DNA of 64,000 bases from Apodospora peruviana (GCA_033439685.1 JAUEDM010000007.1:1178001-1242000); one strand, 5' to 3'. Counted from the first letter of the stretch, positions 45,892 through 57,415 are shown. Notes: generated by a model not told the origin, from the sequence alone. Numbers and translations: made by a program.

Positions 45892-46544
45892 GGCGGGTCA
45901 TTGACGGCTAGTCAGGGGATTGGATGCATCCAGTAGGTCCAACAACCATGAGAAACCGAGATATTTGATGTTTGGCAACAGAAATCTCCGATCCATGAAA
46001 GGATCATGACACATATGCTGGGCTGGCTGGGCATGGGACGGGATGTCGGGTAAGCGGCCGGGAGCAAGAGGCTAGCCATCTTCGCAACGGCATCAGCACT
46101 CCGTGACGGGCTGGTTCAATGCTCCGGTTGTGTCTCGAGGGTGGAGTTGGATCGCCGACATTCAGATCGCACAAGACAAAGTCGTCAACTTGTGAACATG
46201 ATGCGTCTTGCTCTCCGCATCTCCTTCTCGATGAACCAGGGGAAGGCGGATGTGGATGCGACCCTTGGAGGCGTTGGTGGCCAGGGGAAATTGACAGGCA
46301 GAGCGCCAAGACACCAGGTGACAGGGGTGCAGGACAGGCCAGGACAACCCCTCAACGCCACGAGTGCGGGGTGGTTGAAGGCTCCACTAAAAAGTTGAAG
46401 CGCGAAAAAAATGCATTGGACTGATTGGGTTTCCTGCCCACCGAAATTTTGCCATTTACGACCACTTTGACACCGAGAACTCGCCAAATTCTTAGAGACA
46501 ATATATACGGTTGCTCACATACCGGAAAAAAACACTGTGCAAAA
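45892..46544. other. Divergent intergenic region
   Basis: It separates the fucosyltransferase-like and Rrb1-like genes. An AT-rich ACAATATATACG element lies about 45 nt upstream of the WD40 gene start. No gene recognised. Confidence 0.5.
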
Positions 46545-48108
46545 ATGTCAAAGCGAACAGCGGACCAGGGCGATGGGGTTGGTCCCCTCAAAGACCGCGA
46601 TAGGCCTGATGCCATGGACGTCGACGAGAAGCCCAACGACATGGGCGAGTTTGAGGACGAGTTCGAGGATGAGTTTGAGAGCGACGATGAGATTATTGAG
46701 GCCGGAGTCGATGGGCGGCCAGACGCAGAAAGGGAAGCTGAAGAAGCAGGTAGGGAAGATTCGACCATATCTACCTTGGTCGTCCTCTTACTGATGGTCG
46801 CATTGCAATCATACAGCTGCCTCGGGCATGGATGTCGACAACGCCGGCCCAGGTACATTTATCGTCGGCCGGACCAAGCTCGACCCCGGCCAGACCCTCT
46901 CGCCCGACACCACCACATACCGCATGCTACACAACCTGAGCACCCCGTGGCCGTGCCTCTCGTTCGATATCGTGCGCGACACCCTCGGCGACAACCGCAC
47001 CGTTTATCCCGCGACGATGTACACCGTGGCCGGCACGCAGGCAGACAGGAACAAGGCCAACGATAACTCCATCATGGTCATGAAGCTGAGTGGCCTGAGC
47101 AAGATGGACGGCGACGAGGGCGGCGAGTCCAGCGACGATGACGACGACGACGAAGATACCGACCCGATCCTCGAGTCCAAGTCCATTCCCCTCACCTCGA
47201 GCACAAACCGGATACGGACGCACCAGACCCCGTCCCAAGACCCGTCTCGGGCGCCCACCACCCTTACCGCGACGATGACCGAATCCTCCCACGTCTACAT
47301 CCACGACATCTCCCCCCATCTCGCCGCGTTCGATACCCCCGGCTCCATCATCACTCCGCAACAGAACAAGCCGCTGTGTACGATCAGGGCCCACAAGGCC
47401 GAGGGTTACGGAGTCGACTGGTCGCCGCTCTACCCGGCCGGCAAGCTGCTTACGGGTGACAACGACGGCGTGATCTACGTGACCACCCGGACGGACGGCG
47501 GCGGCTTCGTCACCGACACCCGCCCCTTTCAGGGCCACACGGGCAGCATAGAAGAGATCCAGTGGAGTCCGTCCGAGGCGTCCGTGTTCGCTTCGGCGTC
47601 GAGCGACGGCACGATCCGCGTGTGGGACGTGCGGAGCAAGAGTCGGAGTCCGGCGCTCACGATGCAGGTCAGCAACACCGACGTCAACGTCATGTCGTGG
47701 TCGCGCCAGACGACGCACCTGCTCGCGTCGGGCGCCGACGACGGCGAGTGGGCCGTGTGGGACCTGCGGCAGTGGAAGCCGAGCGGCACGTCTGCGCCGG
47801 GCAAGCCGACGCCCATCGCCAGCTTTAATTATCACAAGGAGCAGATCACGAGCATAGAGTGGCACCCGACCGACGACAGCATCGTGGCGGTCGCGGCGGG
47901 CGATAATACCGTCACGCTATGGGACCTGGCGGTCGAGCTAGACGACGAGGAGAGCAAGGACACGGCCGGCGTGCAGGACGTGCCGCCCCAGCTGCTGTTT
48001 GTGCATTACCAGAACCTGGCGAAGGAGCTGCACTGGCACCCACAGATACCCGGCGCGCTGGTGGCCACGGGCGATGAGTTTAGCGTCTTCCGGACTATCA
48101 GCGTTTAG
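46545..48108 (+). CDS. WD40 ribosome-assembly protein, Rrb1/GRWD1-like
   Basis: Two exons, 46545..46749 and 46817..48108, 498 aa; the 67-nt intron (GTAGGG...ATACAG) joins an acidic N-terminus (DMGEFEDEFEDEFESDDE) to AASGMDVDNAGPGTFIVG. The CAF1C-type entry block is TTYRMLHNLSTPWPCLSFD, then a long Asp/Glu patch, then WD40 repeats including HKAEGYGVDWSPL, HTGSIEEIQWSPSEASVFAS, SSDGTIRVWDVR, DGEWAVWDLRQW, ITSIEWHPTDDSIVAVAAGD and ELHWHPQIPGALVATGDEFS. Yeast Rrb1 is an essential nuclear chaperone for ribosomal protein L3; the match in layout and motifs makes the same role likely. Probably a housekeeping gene, and a useful anchor for synteny. Confidence 0.92.
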
Positions 48109-48590
48109 ATATAAATCTAGACGATTTGAGTGGTTTCGTTGTCATTGTTGATGTCAGTTGGGCTAAATGTGTCGACGCGAGATTTGGGTGTCCATTATAC
48201 CAATGCCTACCGGCTTTATTGGTCTCCCAGAACCTTTCATGAGGTGGCCTATCATCCGTGATAAGCTTACACTGCCTATCGTCTGTGATAAGTTAACACC
48301 CATCTTGTCGGTTGGACTTCTCACTGGGACTACGGCCAATTCTATTTATGGCTGCGTTATGCTCATAGGCCAGTGTTCACCAGTCAGGTTCATCCCGGGA
48401 TAATACATGCATTGCAACCATCACTCCATATTCACACAAGTTGAATAATAATTCTCCATCCATATGTCAGTTACTTCCCACTCATTCGCAACTGCGTCTG
48501 ATCCTTGTAAGATGATCCCATATGATCACAAGTCTGCAGTCGAACCTCCATACGAGTGGATCTATAACAGTATCAGCACCTTTCTCCATC
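48109..48590. other. Short convergent intergenic region
   Basis: 3' flanks of the Rrb1-like and CBM1 genes. The CBM1 gene may extend into it through one more small exon. Confidence 0.5.
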
Positions 48591-49471
48591 TTATATCCGT
48601 ACCCTCCCCCCACAAAATTGCAAGGAGAAAAGACTTACAGTCTGATCCGCACATCCCGTGGGTGTATTATATAAATACGCCCCGGTATTCACAAACAGCT
48701 GCTGGCCTTCACACACCAACCAAGCAGCGGTGTTTGGCCTAGCAATATCGCTCACACTCCAGGTCAAAGTATCGCCCTGGAAAGCGAACGCTCCGTAGGA
48801 ATTCTTGGTCTCGGCAAACCAGGTGCGCAGCTTGCGCTGCGTCTTGTCGGACGGGTTCTCGACGTTCATGTAGAGCGGCGAAGCTGAAGTGCCGCGGTAG
48901 TGGACTAGTTGACCGTCGATAATATTGAATTGGCCTGCTGAGGAACCCGAGGTGATGAGGGGGGTTCCTGGGGACAGCGAGGGAGAGGATTGCAGGTAGA
49001 GGTGGTAGTTTGGAGGTGCAACGGCGCGGATCCAGTACCACCCGCTCACGAGGGTGCTGGGCACGGTGACTCCTCCGGGTGCGGTAGGGGTGGTGGTGGT
49101 GCTGCTAGTTCGTGTGGATAGAGTCGCTGGCGGTGATGTGGTTGTGGTTGTGGTTATCGGTGACGGTGAGGATGAGGATGAAGTACGGGCAGCGGTGGTG
49201 GTGGTAGTGATGGTGGTGGTGGTGGCCGTGCCGGGAATACATTGAGCGTAGTACGGACTTGGTAGCCACGTGTGGCCGTCGGTTAGGCTCAGAATATTGT
49301 TGTTATTAAGGTGGTGCTTACTTACTTGTATGTCATGCAATAGTAGCCAGACCTGCATGTCGTGGGACCTGCGAAGCCTACTCCGCCGCACTGGTCGTAT
49401 GGCCCGGCGGTCGACTGGGCGGTAACAGCGGCTGCTGCTGCTAGCATGGAGAGAGATGAAGAGGTACGCAT
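48591..49471 (-). CDS. Secreted CBM1 protein with a Thr/Ser linker and an unknown C-terminal domain
   Basis: Two exons, complement(48591..49257, 49326..49471), 270 aa as read. Signal peptide MRTSSSLSMLAAAAAVTAQS, then a fungal cellulose-binding domain: GPYDQCGGVGFAGPTTC, SGYYCMTYNPYYAQCIPG, with the junction made by a GTAAGT...ACCAAG intron. A Thr/Ser linker encoded by a GGT-type microsatellite leads to a domain of about 150 residues (GWYWIRAVAPPNYHLYLQSS, GQFNIIDGQLVHYRG, LRTWFAETKNSYGAFAFQGD) that I do not recognise; it has no obvious catalytic motif. The 3' end is uncertain: GTAAGT directly after GCADQT at about 48625 may be a real donor to a further exon. The CBM1 points to cellulose as target. 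Confidence 0.78.
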
Positions 49472-50356
49472 TGTTCGTGTGGCTTTTTGTGCGGTTGATA
49501 TTATCGGTGCCAACAACGTCGTCAACTGTCGAGGAAAGTCTGTTTGCACCTAGGTTTTATATCACCTCCCTCATCGGACACGCCCCTCCACAACTATTTC
49601 TGGCTTCTAGCTATTCGGAATTTTTTGCTGATCACCGGCCCGCCATTATGACGGAGCTACCTGTAAAGCGAGGCCGAATGTGGATAGAAAGGGCAAGGCT
49701 TGGAAGGGGGATGGCCGATGCATCGCCGAGATGCACCTTACGGGGAGTCTTGTCGGAACGACGAAGCCCAACGACCCGGTTGCCTGCCCCTTCCAGTGTG
49801 CTAAAACTTGGCACCGTTGCATTGCGTAGATTGCTCTGCACAGCATTCCGGGGAATCGTTAGGAAATCCTGGTCAGACTAGTTCTAGTGTCGCTAAACGG
49901 AGGGTAGTTTCCGTTATTTTTTGTCCTCTGTTTTGGTCGAGTGATGCTACTCAGAACCTGATACCTGTTGTTTTCCGGACTACGTCAACACTACCATTGT
50001 TCGACCTGGTAATGTTACGACAATGTCATCAAAGATAAAAGGCAATGAAGCTGAGCCTTATTATGCGGCCTAGTACAGTTCCAGCCCTTTTCAGTTGACG
50101 TGAGGATGATTAGCTCAAAGAAAGCAACGTAATTACTAATTGTCCATGTATCTTGGCTACCAGCGCTTGGTAGCCACAGACATAACTCTCTCAAGTACAA
50201 TATGCTGTCAGCGACTAGTAAGTATCCAAAAAGCCCTGAATGCTAGACCTATGCAAAAGCAAACGGCAACAACGGTGATGCGATTCCCCATCCAAAATAC
50301 AGTATATGTGAATGCTGGTATTCCTCTACCGCCACGATACTTGCAAGTGCACCTGC
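49472..50356. other. Intergenic, no gene recognised
   Basis: It contains the TATA element of the CBM1 gene (TATAAAAC read leftward, about 49554-49561). Short ORFs only. Confidence 0.5.
49554..49561 (-). promoter_or_regulatory. TATA box of the CBM1 gene
   Basis: TATAAAAC on the minus strand, about 85 nt upstream of the ATG at 49471. Assigned by position. Confidence 0.45.
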
Positions 50357-50716
50357 TCAATCCAAGTTTCTAGAGCAGATCCAGAACTCCTCGGTGCAGG
50401 GCTCCCCGGTGCCAGGCTCACCCTCCAACTTCACCAGCTTCTTCGGGTCCTTAAGCATGGTAGTGATGTTCATCATATGCCCAACTATCTCCGGGCGAGG
50501 TACGAACTCGGTATAGACGTGGCCCTGGACCTGCAGGGAGTCCAAGGCCGCGCCCATAAGCAGCGTCACGTGGTAATCGGTAGTGACCAAACGGTGACCA
50601 CCAGCTTTGCCTCCAGTCTTGTTGTTGGTGATGGTTACCAGCGTTCTGCCGGCCGTAGACTTGTCGTGGATGTAGCGCCGATTGTGGGGGCCGTGGCGGA
50701 CGACGATGCACTTCAT
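50357..50716 (-). CDS. Small hypothetical protein
   Basis: 119 aa from MKCIVVRHGPHNRRYIHD; the frame is open further upstream (SISYFDSALHDLAIRAG), so a 5' exon is possible but no clean splice was found. Blocks such as STAGRTLVTITNNKTGG, HRLVTTDYHVTLLMG and GHMMNITTMLKDPKKLVKLE look like real protein with balanced composition and end in a normal stop. No signal peptide, membrane segment or known domain is seen. I do not recognise the family. Three hairpins lie just upstream. Confidence 0.5.
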   Translation of the reverse strand: MKCIVVRHGPHNRRYIHDKSTAGRTLVTITNNKTGGKAGGHRLVTTDYHVTLLMGAALDSLQVQGHVYTEFVPRPEIVGHMMNITTMLKDPKKLVKLEGEPGTGEPCTEEFWICSRNLD

Positions 50717-51710
50717 ACCCGCGCGGATGGCCAAGTCGTGGAGGGCGGAGTCGAAATAAGAGATTGAACCGGGGGCCCGAAAGGACCGGTCTAGTCGGGA
50801 TCGTTAGAGTCAGTGGACGACGGAGTCTTCGAGGGTGCCGGACCTTGTGGTCCGGTAGGGCCTGGCATCCATCCCCGACCTTTGAGTCGGACGGTTCCCG
50901 GGCCCTCGGACCCGGGTGATCTCTGAGAAGAATCGGGGCCGCTGCCCCCTCGTGGTCATGATGTGGTTAGCAGCGCGGTTTGTGTCTGAGAGAGTCGATG
51001 TAGAGATGTTTGGGTGGGACGAGATGATGGTAGTCGAGGGGTCGTTCTGGTGATGGAAGGAGTGCGGTAGTAGGTCAGGTACAGGTACTGTTGACGTTGG
51101 ATTTGCCACGTTGTTGGGAGAGAGAAAGGGAGAGTGAAGAACGGAACAGAACGAAGTTTATACAACTACAACATGGACATGCAATAAGTCTCACTGAACG
51201 AGAACTTGTCTCCATGTGACTCGACCCTATAGCACCGAGCAGACTACATATCGTTATGTTGTTCACCGAGGCCCGGTTACCAAGATATTGCCCGGCTGTT
51301 GACTTGATCCATCTAGTATTCTAGTTGATGGCCTTCCTCGGCCATGGCTTGGTGTTACGCATAGTTGAACAGACACCAACTACTGGATGAGATTTTATCT
51401 CTGGCATCTGGCTGGTGGTACAAGCAAACAGTGTACGTGCCTGACTCACAATGAAATCGTCTGTCGGGGCTGTATCCTCAGAGGGCGGTTGCTCAGACTG
51501 CCCGCCATCGTGCCATCGTTGCTCATCGACACCCACCGGCCGCGCCTGATATGTATAACTATATAGAGCGAGATTAGTCCTCAACTTTGGACTGTCCGAA
51601 AATTTATCAAACCCCATCGACTTCGACCGGACGCCAGGCAGTCAAGCAAACTTGTACGGATTCATCCAACACGACACGACACACTTCAACTCTGTTTGAC
51701 CAAAAGGAAA
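50717..51710. other. Intergenic region with a hairpin cluster
   Basis: It holds three consecutive hairpins (separate entry). A leftward ORF 50810-51109 covers them and looks non-coding. The right end is upstream of the kinase pseudogene. Confidence 0.45.
50838..50916. other. Cluster of three GC-rich hairpins
   Basis: Stem 1: CCGGACC-TTGT-GGTCCGG (50838-50855), perfect seven pairs. Stem 2: CCGAC-n6-GTCGG (50875-50890). Stem 3: CCCGGG-n8-CCCGGG (50897-50916). Three stems within 80 nt may be part of a structured RNA or of a leader; transcription and direction are unknown. Confidence 0.5.
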
Positions 51711-53463
51711 ATGGAGGCATCAACAAGCGACCTCGAACCTTTACTAAATCTCACCATGACGGATCCATCGGACAACTCACAGGTTAGCAGCAGCATCAAA
51801 CATGAGGTCAAATACTTTTACGCATTGGACCCCCGGGACAAGCAAGATTGGCAAGTCAACGCCGAAGATACAAACCGATATCACAAGGGTAGATTCCATC
51901 CCGCTCATCTCGGCGACCACCTGGGTCCCTCTGGCCGTTTCCACGTCGTCCACAAGCTCGGCCAAGGAGGCTACGCGACCGTCTGGCTTTGCAAGGACGA
52001 ACTCTCGGGGAAATGGCGGGGCGGCGGACAAACTCCAACGATCCTAACAACTGTCCCGAGCTCGCCGTGTCCTACATGCTCACAACCAAGTTCAGCCGCA
52101 GGGAGCTGGAGCGCAACCACATCGTCCTTCCTCTCGAACACTTCCTCATCGACGGACACAACGGCCGCCACATCTGCCTGGTCCTTCCGTTGCTCGGACC
52201 GACGCTGGACGGACTCTTCGAGGGGTACGGCCACTCCACCGTCCCCCTGAAAGACATTTGCTTCCAGCTGGTCCGGACGATGGATTTCCTGCACTGGAAA
52301 CGATCACTGCTACGGCGATTTTCGTCTAGAGAACATCATGCTGCGTCTGGCGCCGGGCATGGACGAGTGGCCCGAGGCTCGGCTGCTGGAGGTGTTGTGT
52401 GGTCCGCCCAAGACGGAACGGATCGTGCGAATCTCGGAAGACTATGGTGACGTTCTGTTGGCGGACGACAACTTGGGTGACAGTGTCCCTCGCTACGTCG
52501 TCGAGGCCGTGATTATTACCTATGGTTCGGGCATCGTGTCCACGACGGTGGCCGTTGCCGACTTCGGTGTCTCGTATACTCCATCGTCGACGACACATCG
52601 CACCGGGAGGAGTCCCGAGCCCTATGCCTCCCCAGAAGACGCCTTCAGCTGGTACTACCAAACATCATCGCAACCGCTAACGCCGACAGGATTCGCGGCC
52701 GATGTCTGGGCTTGCTCTGCACGATCCTGCAGATCCAGCTCGGCGAGCCTCCCTTCTCTGCCCACGGTGATATCGTCGACGTCGTAGAAGGCGCTCGGTC
52801 CGCTGCCGCAACTGTATCGGCCGGCATGGAAGGAGATGGGAGCCACGTTTGCTAACGACGAGGACGACTACTCGCTGCCGGCCGCGATCGGCCAGACGAA
52901 CTATGAATGGAACAAACAGTTCTGGATGGGGCAGGCTGGCGTCACGGACTACTTTAGGTACTACCTCATCCGTGCCAAGGTGCCGAACCAGATGCTGGAG
53001 CTGGTCGACGAGATTGCCCGGTACGATTTCAGGGCGAGCGGCTTAATGCCGGCCTGCCGGAGGATAACCCGAAGCTTGGATGTTAATACCGAGATCTTCA
53101 AGGTCAAGTTGGATCGGGAGGAAGTCGAGCAGCTGTTTGACCTCTGCATGTCCGTCTTCCGGTGGGACCCTGATGCCCGCGCTCGCATGGGCGACTTGCT
53201 TGAGCACAAGTGGTTTGAGGGACGGAATACCTCGTGGCTATTACGGCTGGCAAGATATACGTAAGTGCGGTACGCTCCGGAACGGGCCCTGGCATGTAAG
53301 ATGATCGTTTACTAATGATGAAACCCGATGCAGCGCTAGCTCCCTAAGCCCGTCGCTCAAGATGGTTGGCTTGTTCGGCGTATTTCTGTTGCTGAATGGA
53401 CTTGTTGGATTTGTACTGGGCATACTGGGAGAATGCTGGAGCAGTGCAAATCAAGTTAGCTAG
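51711..53463 (+). pseudogene. SRPK-like protein kinase pseudogene with a C-terminal membrane exon
   Basis: The start MEASTSDLEPLLNLT leads to HLGDHLGPSGRFHVVHKLGQ, GGYATVWLC, the glycine loop of SRPK-type kinases. Right after SGKWR the frame changes and the segment with the catalytic VALK lysine is missing; reading continues CPELAVSYMLTTKFSRRELE, HICLVLPLLGPTLDGLF. A second shift near 52305 gives YGDFRLENIML (the HGD-type catalytic loop), then VAVADFGVSY, PEPYASPEDAF and TGFAADVWA. A third shift near 52710 is needed for LLCTILQIQLGEPPFSAHGD and a fourth near 52790 for PLPQLYRPAWKEM. The end is ARMGDLLEHKWFEG, an intron (GTAAGT at 53262), and an exon 53334..53463 with a hydrophobic tail (VGLFGVFLLLNGLVGFVLGI). 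At least four lesions make this a clear pseudogene. Confidence 0.85.
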
Positions 53464-53840
53464 TAGCGTTATACCCACAGTCGTATCAGCAAACCTTTTG
53501 ACGCGTAGACGTGGTTTGTGTCAAGTGAAGCTGCTGTATCCTGGCGTCATTAGTTGTTGAACCATTATAATGTCGTTCCCGCTAACCGGGTTCAATTGCG
53601 CAACGGAGTCGTTGCCTCCGCCCTCGCCTGGGCTCGACCCGGCGCGAGCCGGTTCAATGTTTAGGCGGCAAAAATGTGCCTTCAGAAGTGATTATATATG
53701 TCAACCGTTTCTTTTTTTTTGGTGTTACATTTTGGTCGGACTCTGTGTGGGTTTCAAACAGAGGCGACGACAACCGTTATCTTCCTGAACGGCATTGTTT
53801 ACCCTCCTCCTGAGCGTATCATCAGAAAAAGGGGCTCAAC
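53464..53840. other. Short intergenic region
   Basis: Promoter of the CE1 esterase gene; nothing else recognised. Confidence 0.5.
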
Positions 53841-54863
53841 ATGTGGTCACGACTCTCATTAGCCCTCCTATGGGCGGTAGTCACACTTCCCTCTTTCATC
53901 CACGCGGCCGCAGTTGGATCCCTGCAGAAAATCACAGCAGATTTCTACAACCCAACCAACGTCACGTTCTACCTCTACGTTCCCCCAAAGCTATCCGCCA
54001 GCCCGCCGGTCCTAGTCTCGCCGCACTGGTGCCACGGCGACGCGCTGGCAGTCTACAAAGGCTCCTCCTTCGCCTCGCTGGCCGACAAGCACGGCTTCCT
54101 GGTCATCTACCCGGACTCGCCCAACGCAGAGGACAAGTGCTGGGATGTATCCTCGCGCGGCACGCTGTCGCACCAGTCCGGCCCACCCGGCGGCGACAGC
54201 CTCGGCATCGTCAACATGGTTCAGTGGACGATCAAGCAGTACGGTGCCGACGCGGGCCGCGTCTTCGTGACGGGCGTGTCGTCGGGCGCCATGATGACCA
54301 ACGTGCTGCTGGGTGCGTACCCAGACGTGTTTGCGGCCGGCACCGCGTTCGCCGGCGTGCCGTTTGGTTGCTTTTCTTCCGGCGAGAATAATACGTTTGA
54401 CTACTGGAACGCCGAGTGCGCGACGGGGCAGGTTAGGCGTTCAGGCGCGGAGTGGAAAGCCATCGTCGAGGCGGCGTATCCGGGCTACGAAGGGTGGCGA
54501 CCCAAGGTGCAGGTCTTTCACGGGACGGCGGACGACGTGCTGTTTTATGCGAATTTCGAGCAGGAGATTCTGCAGTGGACGAGCGTGTTTGGGCTGGATG
54601 GTGGGAAACCGGTTAGTACGGTGGCTAATACGCCGTTTGCGAACTGGACGAGGTATGCTTTTGGGAGGGACGAGAGTGAGATCTGGTTCGAGGCGTATAG
54701 TGCGGCGAATGTTACGCATAATATTGGGAACCATGAGGAGATTGCGCTGCAGTGGTTTGATCTTGCTTGTACCGCGGATGGTGGGAAGGGGTGTTTTCGG
54801 TGGGGGAGACGAGGGCCACTGGGACACTCGTTGAGGAATGCGACGACGGTTGTGGTTTCTTGA
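53841..54863 (+). CDS. Secreted CE1-type esterase (acetylxylan/feruloyl esterase, PHB-depolymerase-like)
   Basis: Single exon, 340 aa with signal peptide MWSRLSLALLWAVVTLPSFI-HA. Alpha/beta-hydrolase features: FYLYVPPKLSASPPVLVSPH, FLVIYPDSPN, WDVSSRGTLSHQSGPPGGDS, nucleophile elbow VFVTGVSSGAMMTN (Ser147), HGTADDVLFY (Asp) and NVTHNIGNHEE (His region). Such enzymes remove acetyl or feruloyl groups from xylan; substrate choice between the two cannot be read from motifs alone. Length is normal for a catalytic domain without a binding module. Potential N-glycosylation sites (NVT, NNT, NWT) fit secretion. Confidence 0.88.
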   Translation: MWSRLSLALLWAVVTLPSFIHAAAVGSLQKITADFYNPTNVTFYLYVPPKLSASPPVLVSPHWCHGDALAVYKGSSFASLADKHGFLVIYPDSPNAEDKCWDVSSRGTLSHQSGPPGGDSLGIVNMVQWTIKQYGADAGRVFVTGVSSGAMMTNVLLGAYPDVFAAGTAFAGVPFGCFSSGENNTFDYWNAECATGQVRRSGAEWKAIVEAAYPGYEGWRPKVQVFHGTADDVLFYANFEQEILQWTSVFGLDGGKPVSTVANTPFANWTRYAFGRDESEIWFEAYSAANVTHNIGNHEEIALQWFDLACTADGGKGCFRWGRRGPLGHSLRNATTVVVS

Positions 54864-55359
54864 ATGGTTATTACATACCTAATGAGGTATTTCCACTTTG
54901 GGCCGAAAATGAAGTCATCGCCAGTCCTGAATGCAGAAGCTGTGTTGGTGTGGCGGTGTGGTGGTGGGTGGTGGCCAGGGTCATGATTGGGCCATCGGGT
55001 TCATTGGCTCCAAATGACGTTAACAATGACGTTTTCCCGGACCCTTCCTTCGGTCCCAAGATCTAAACTTTAGGCCTCGACCGCCAGTCAAAAGCTCGGG
55101 ATTTTCCAAGAGACGCGCCTGCACCACACCAAAAAACCTGGAAGGGGGCGAGGTGGGAAGGTGCAACAAAGGGAACATCTAGACTCAAGATAGAAAGAAT
55201 GCATCGGGGTTTGAGTACGAGATTCTTTTCAACACCATTTTTGGCATTTTGAAGCTTATCTTTCCTGTAATATTCCCCGACTTACACGAGAACCAGCACA
55301 CGTTCTACCTAACAGACCACCTCTCCGATTTCAAGAACATCTCGACGCAATCTGCAACA
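54864..55359. other. Intergenic, no gene recognised
   Basis: 3' flank of the esterase and promoter of the next rightward gene; short ORFs only. Confidence 0.5.
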
Positions 55360-57415
55360 ATGAAGCGCATCTTGTTGCTATGTTTCTTGCACGGCTTCAA
55401 GGTCAGTTCCTGTTCCCCACCACTTTGCATCCTTCTGACAAGTCCACTTCTGTCTGGCGCAGGGCAACGACGACACCTTTGGCAGCTTCCCCAAACATCT
55501 CGAGGATACCATCTCCAACAACCTACACGACCATGTCGTCAAGTCGGTCGTCTATCCCAAGTACGAAACCAAAGGAGAGCTGGGGCAGAGCACTGCTGCC
55601 TTTCTGGAATGGTATGCATATCACGCAGAAAGAAATCCAACCTTTGGGACAACATATACTGAAAGATACCGGTGTAGGCTAAAAGAACGCGTTATGGAGC
55701 TGCGCAAAGAGCATCTCGACAACCCCTGGCCGCCGAATGATCGCAACGTCGGCGTTGTTCTTGTCGCGCACTCGATGGGGTAGGTCCAGCTCAATCCAAA
55801 CAATACCTACACCGTTGAAATACTGACACACTTCAGAGGTTTCGTAGCTAGCGACTGCCTCTTCCGCATCCTTGACGAGCGTCGCCAGCAGCAGCAGCAG
55901 AGCGACGACAACGAGAAGAGCGGCGGCCCCATCTTCCCCATGATCCAAGGCATCCTGGCCTTCGACACACCCTACAACGGCCTCGCGCGCTCCATGTTCG
56001 TCTATGGCGCCTTCTCCAACTACCAGAAAGTCAGCAACGTCTTCAACGTCATGACCGCCATCTCGGCTGCCGCGCCCGCCGGTCTCTCGCGACTGGCCTC
56101 CAAAAAAGCGGCCAGCGCAGCCACGAGCAAGATTGTGCCCAGATCGTCAAACCCAGCTTGGAAGACATGGCAGATGGTTGCCGTGCGTACCGGCACAGTC
56201 GGCGCCATCGCGGCCGGCGGCGTGGCCGCGTACATGAGCCGCAAGCAGATCCTCGAGGGCGTGCGCAACATGCGCGCCCTGAAGAAGGAGGACGTGGTGC
56301 AGGGGTACCAACAGAGCGTCGATGCGTTGGGTCAAGGGCTGGCGTACATCAACCGCGGCAACGTCGGCGAGTCGTTTGCCTGGCTGTCGGACCATTTTAC
56401 TTTTGTCGGCGCCCTACTCAAGCAGAATGAGCTGAATCGCCGCCTCGAAAGGCTTGCTGCGGTGAAGGGAGTTGGGATCAGAGATTTCTATGCGTCGCTG
56501 GGCGAGAACGGATACTGGAGCGGGGGGTACTTTGTGCCAGAGAGAACGTTTTGCGCGATACCTGTCGAGAAGGATCAGCCCGAGGCCGCGAAACTGTTTA
56601 CGAGGCATGTTATAGAGGACGTGTCGGACGAGATTGTCGCGCACATGAACCTGTTCAAGCCGGACAAGAACAAGGAGTACGAGCACATGACGGGTAAGGC
56701 GGCGCAGTTGGTTATTGGGTGGTTTAATGACGAGACGGATGTTTGGGATGATCCTAAGTTTGCGGAGGCGCTGCCGCAGCCGCTTGAGTCGGCTGAGACG
56801 GAGATGATTGCCAAGGCGGTTGATGCCGAGGATAACAATGAGGAGAATAAGGCGGAGACGGCGGCGGAGGCTGCTAGCAAGGTTGTCGCTGGGGAGGGGG
56901 ACGCAGGAGAAAAGGGTCCTACAACGGGAGAAGGATCGGACGACGGCATCCCGGACGAGTCGCCTATTGATATCGCGGCGGCCGCGTCGCTCGTGCCGCT
57001 GCCAGACGATATCGAGGATGACGGAAAGGGGAGCGAGCAGAAGCAGGCTTACATGCGCCACCTGTTTGGCGTCGCGCAGCAGACGGGCACCAATCTGCGG
57101 TCCTATCTTCCTACCAAGCTGCCCACGGTGCCCGACATGCCCAAGGTGTCGATGCCCACCGTCAGCATGCCGAGCATGCCCAGCATTCCGTCCATGACGG
57201 GCGGCATCAGTTTGTTTTCGAAAAAGTCGAACGTGAGTGATGAAGGGCAGTCTGCGGATGGGACTGCACAGCAGCCGGAGAAGAAGGATGGAGATGGAGA
57301 GCCCAAGGAAGCCGCTGCTGTCCCACTCCCTGCGGATGTGAAGGAGGAGGACTCGAAGTCGGCGCTCCCGTCTGTGGGGGCAGACGCAGGGGCTGATGAA
57401 CCGATTGCCAAATGA
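55360..57415 (+). CDS. Alpha/beta-hydrolase (DUF676/lipase-like) with a long acidic tail
   Basis: Four exons, 55360..55401, 55463..55611, 55678..55779, 55837..57415, 623 aa; three introns with GT-AG ends keep the frame. The short first exon gives MKRILLLCFLHGFK, joined to GNDDTFGSFPKHLED: an oxyanion HGFxG block. The nucleophile motif is VVLVAHSMGGFVASD, split by intron 3. ILAFDTPYNGLARSMFVYG follows, typical of this fungal lipase-like group. A Gly/Ala-rich hydrophobic segment (TGTVGAIAAGGVAAYM) may touch a membrane. The last 200 residues are acidic and low complexity, with Met-Pro repeats (VSMPTVSMPSMPSIPSM). Substrate is unknown; role in lipid or GPI-related chemistry is only suggested by the family. 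Confidence 0.82.

Noticed and set aside
46927..47865. 312-codon leftward ORF
   Set aside because: Antisense to the Rrb1-like WD40 repeats; high GC keeps it open.
50810..51109. Leftward ORF as a first exon of the small orphan gene
   Set aside because: No donor/acceptor pair joins it in frame to the orphan, and it lies over the hairpin cluster.
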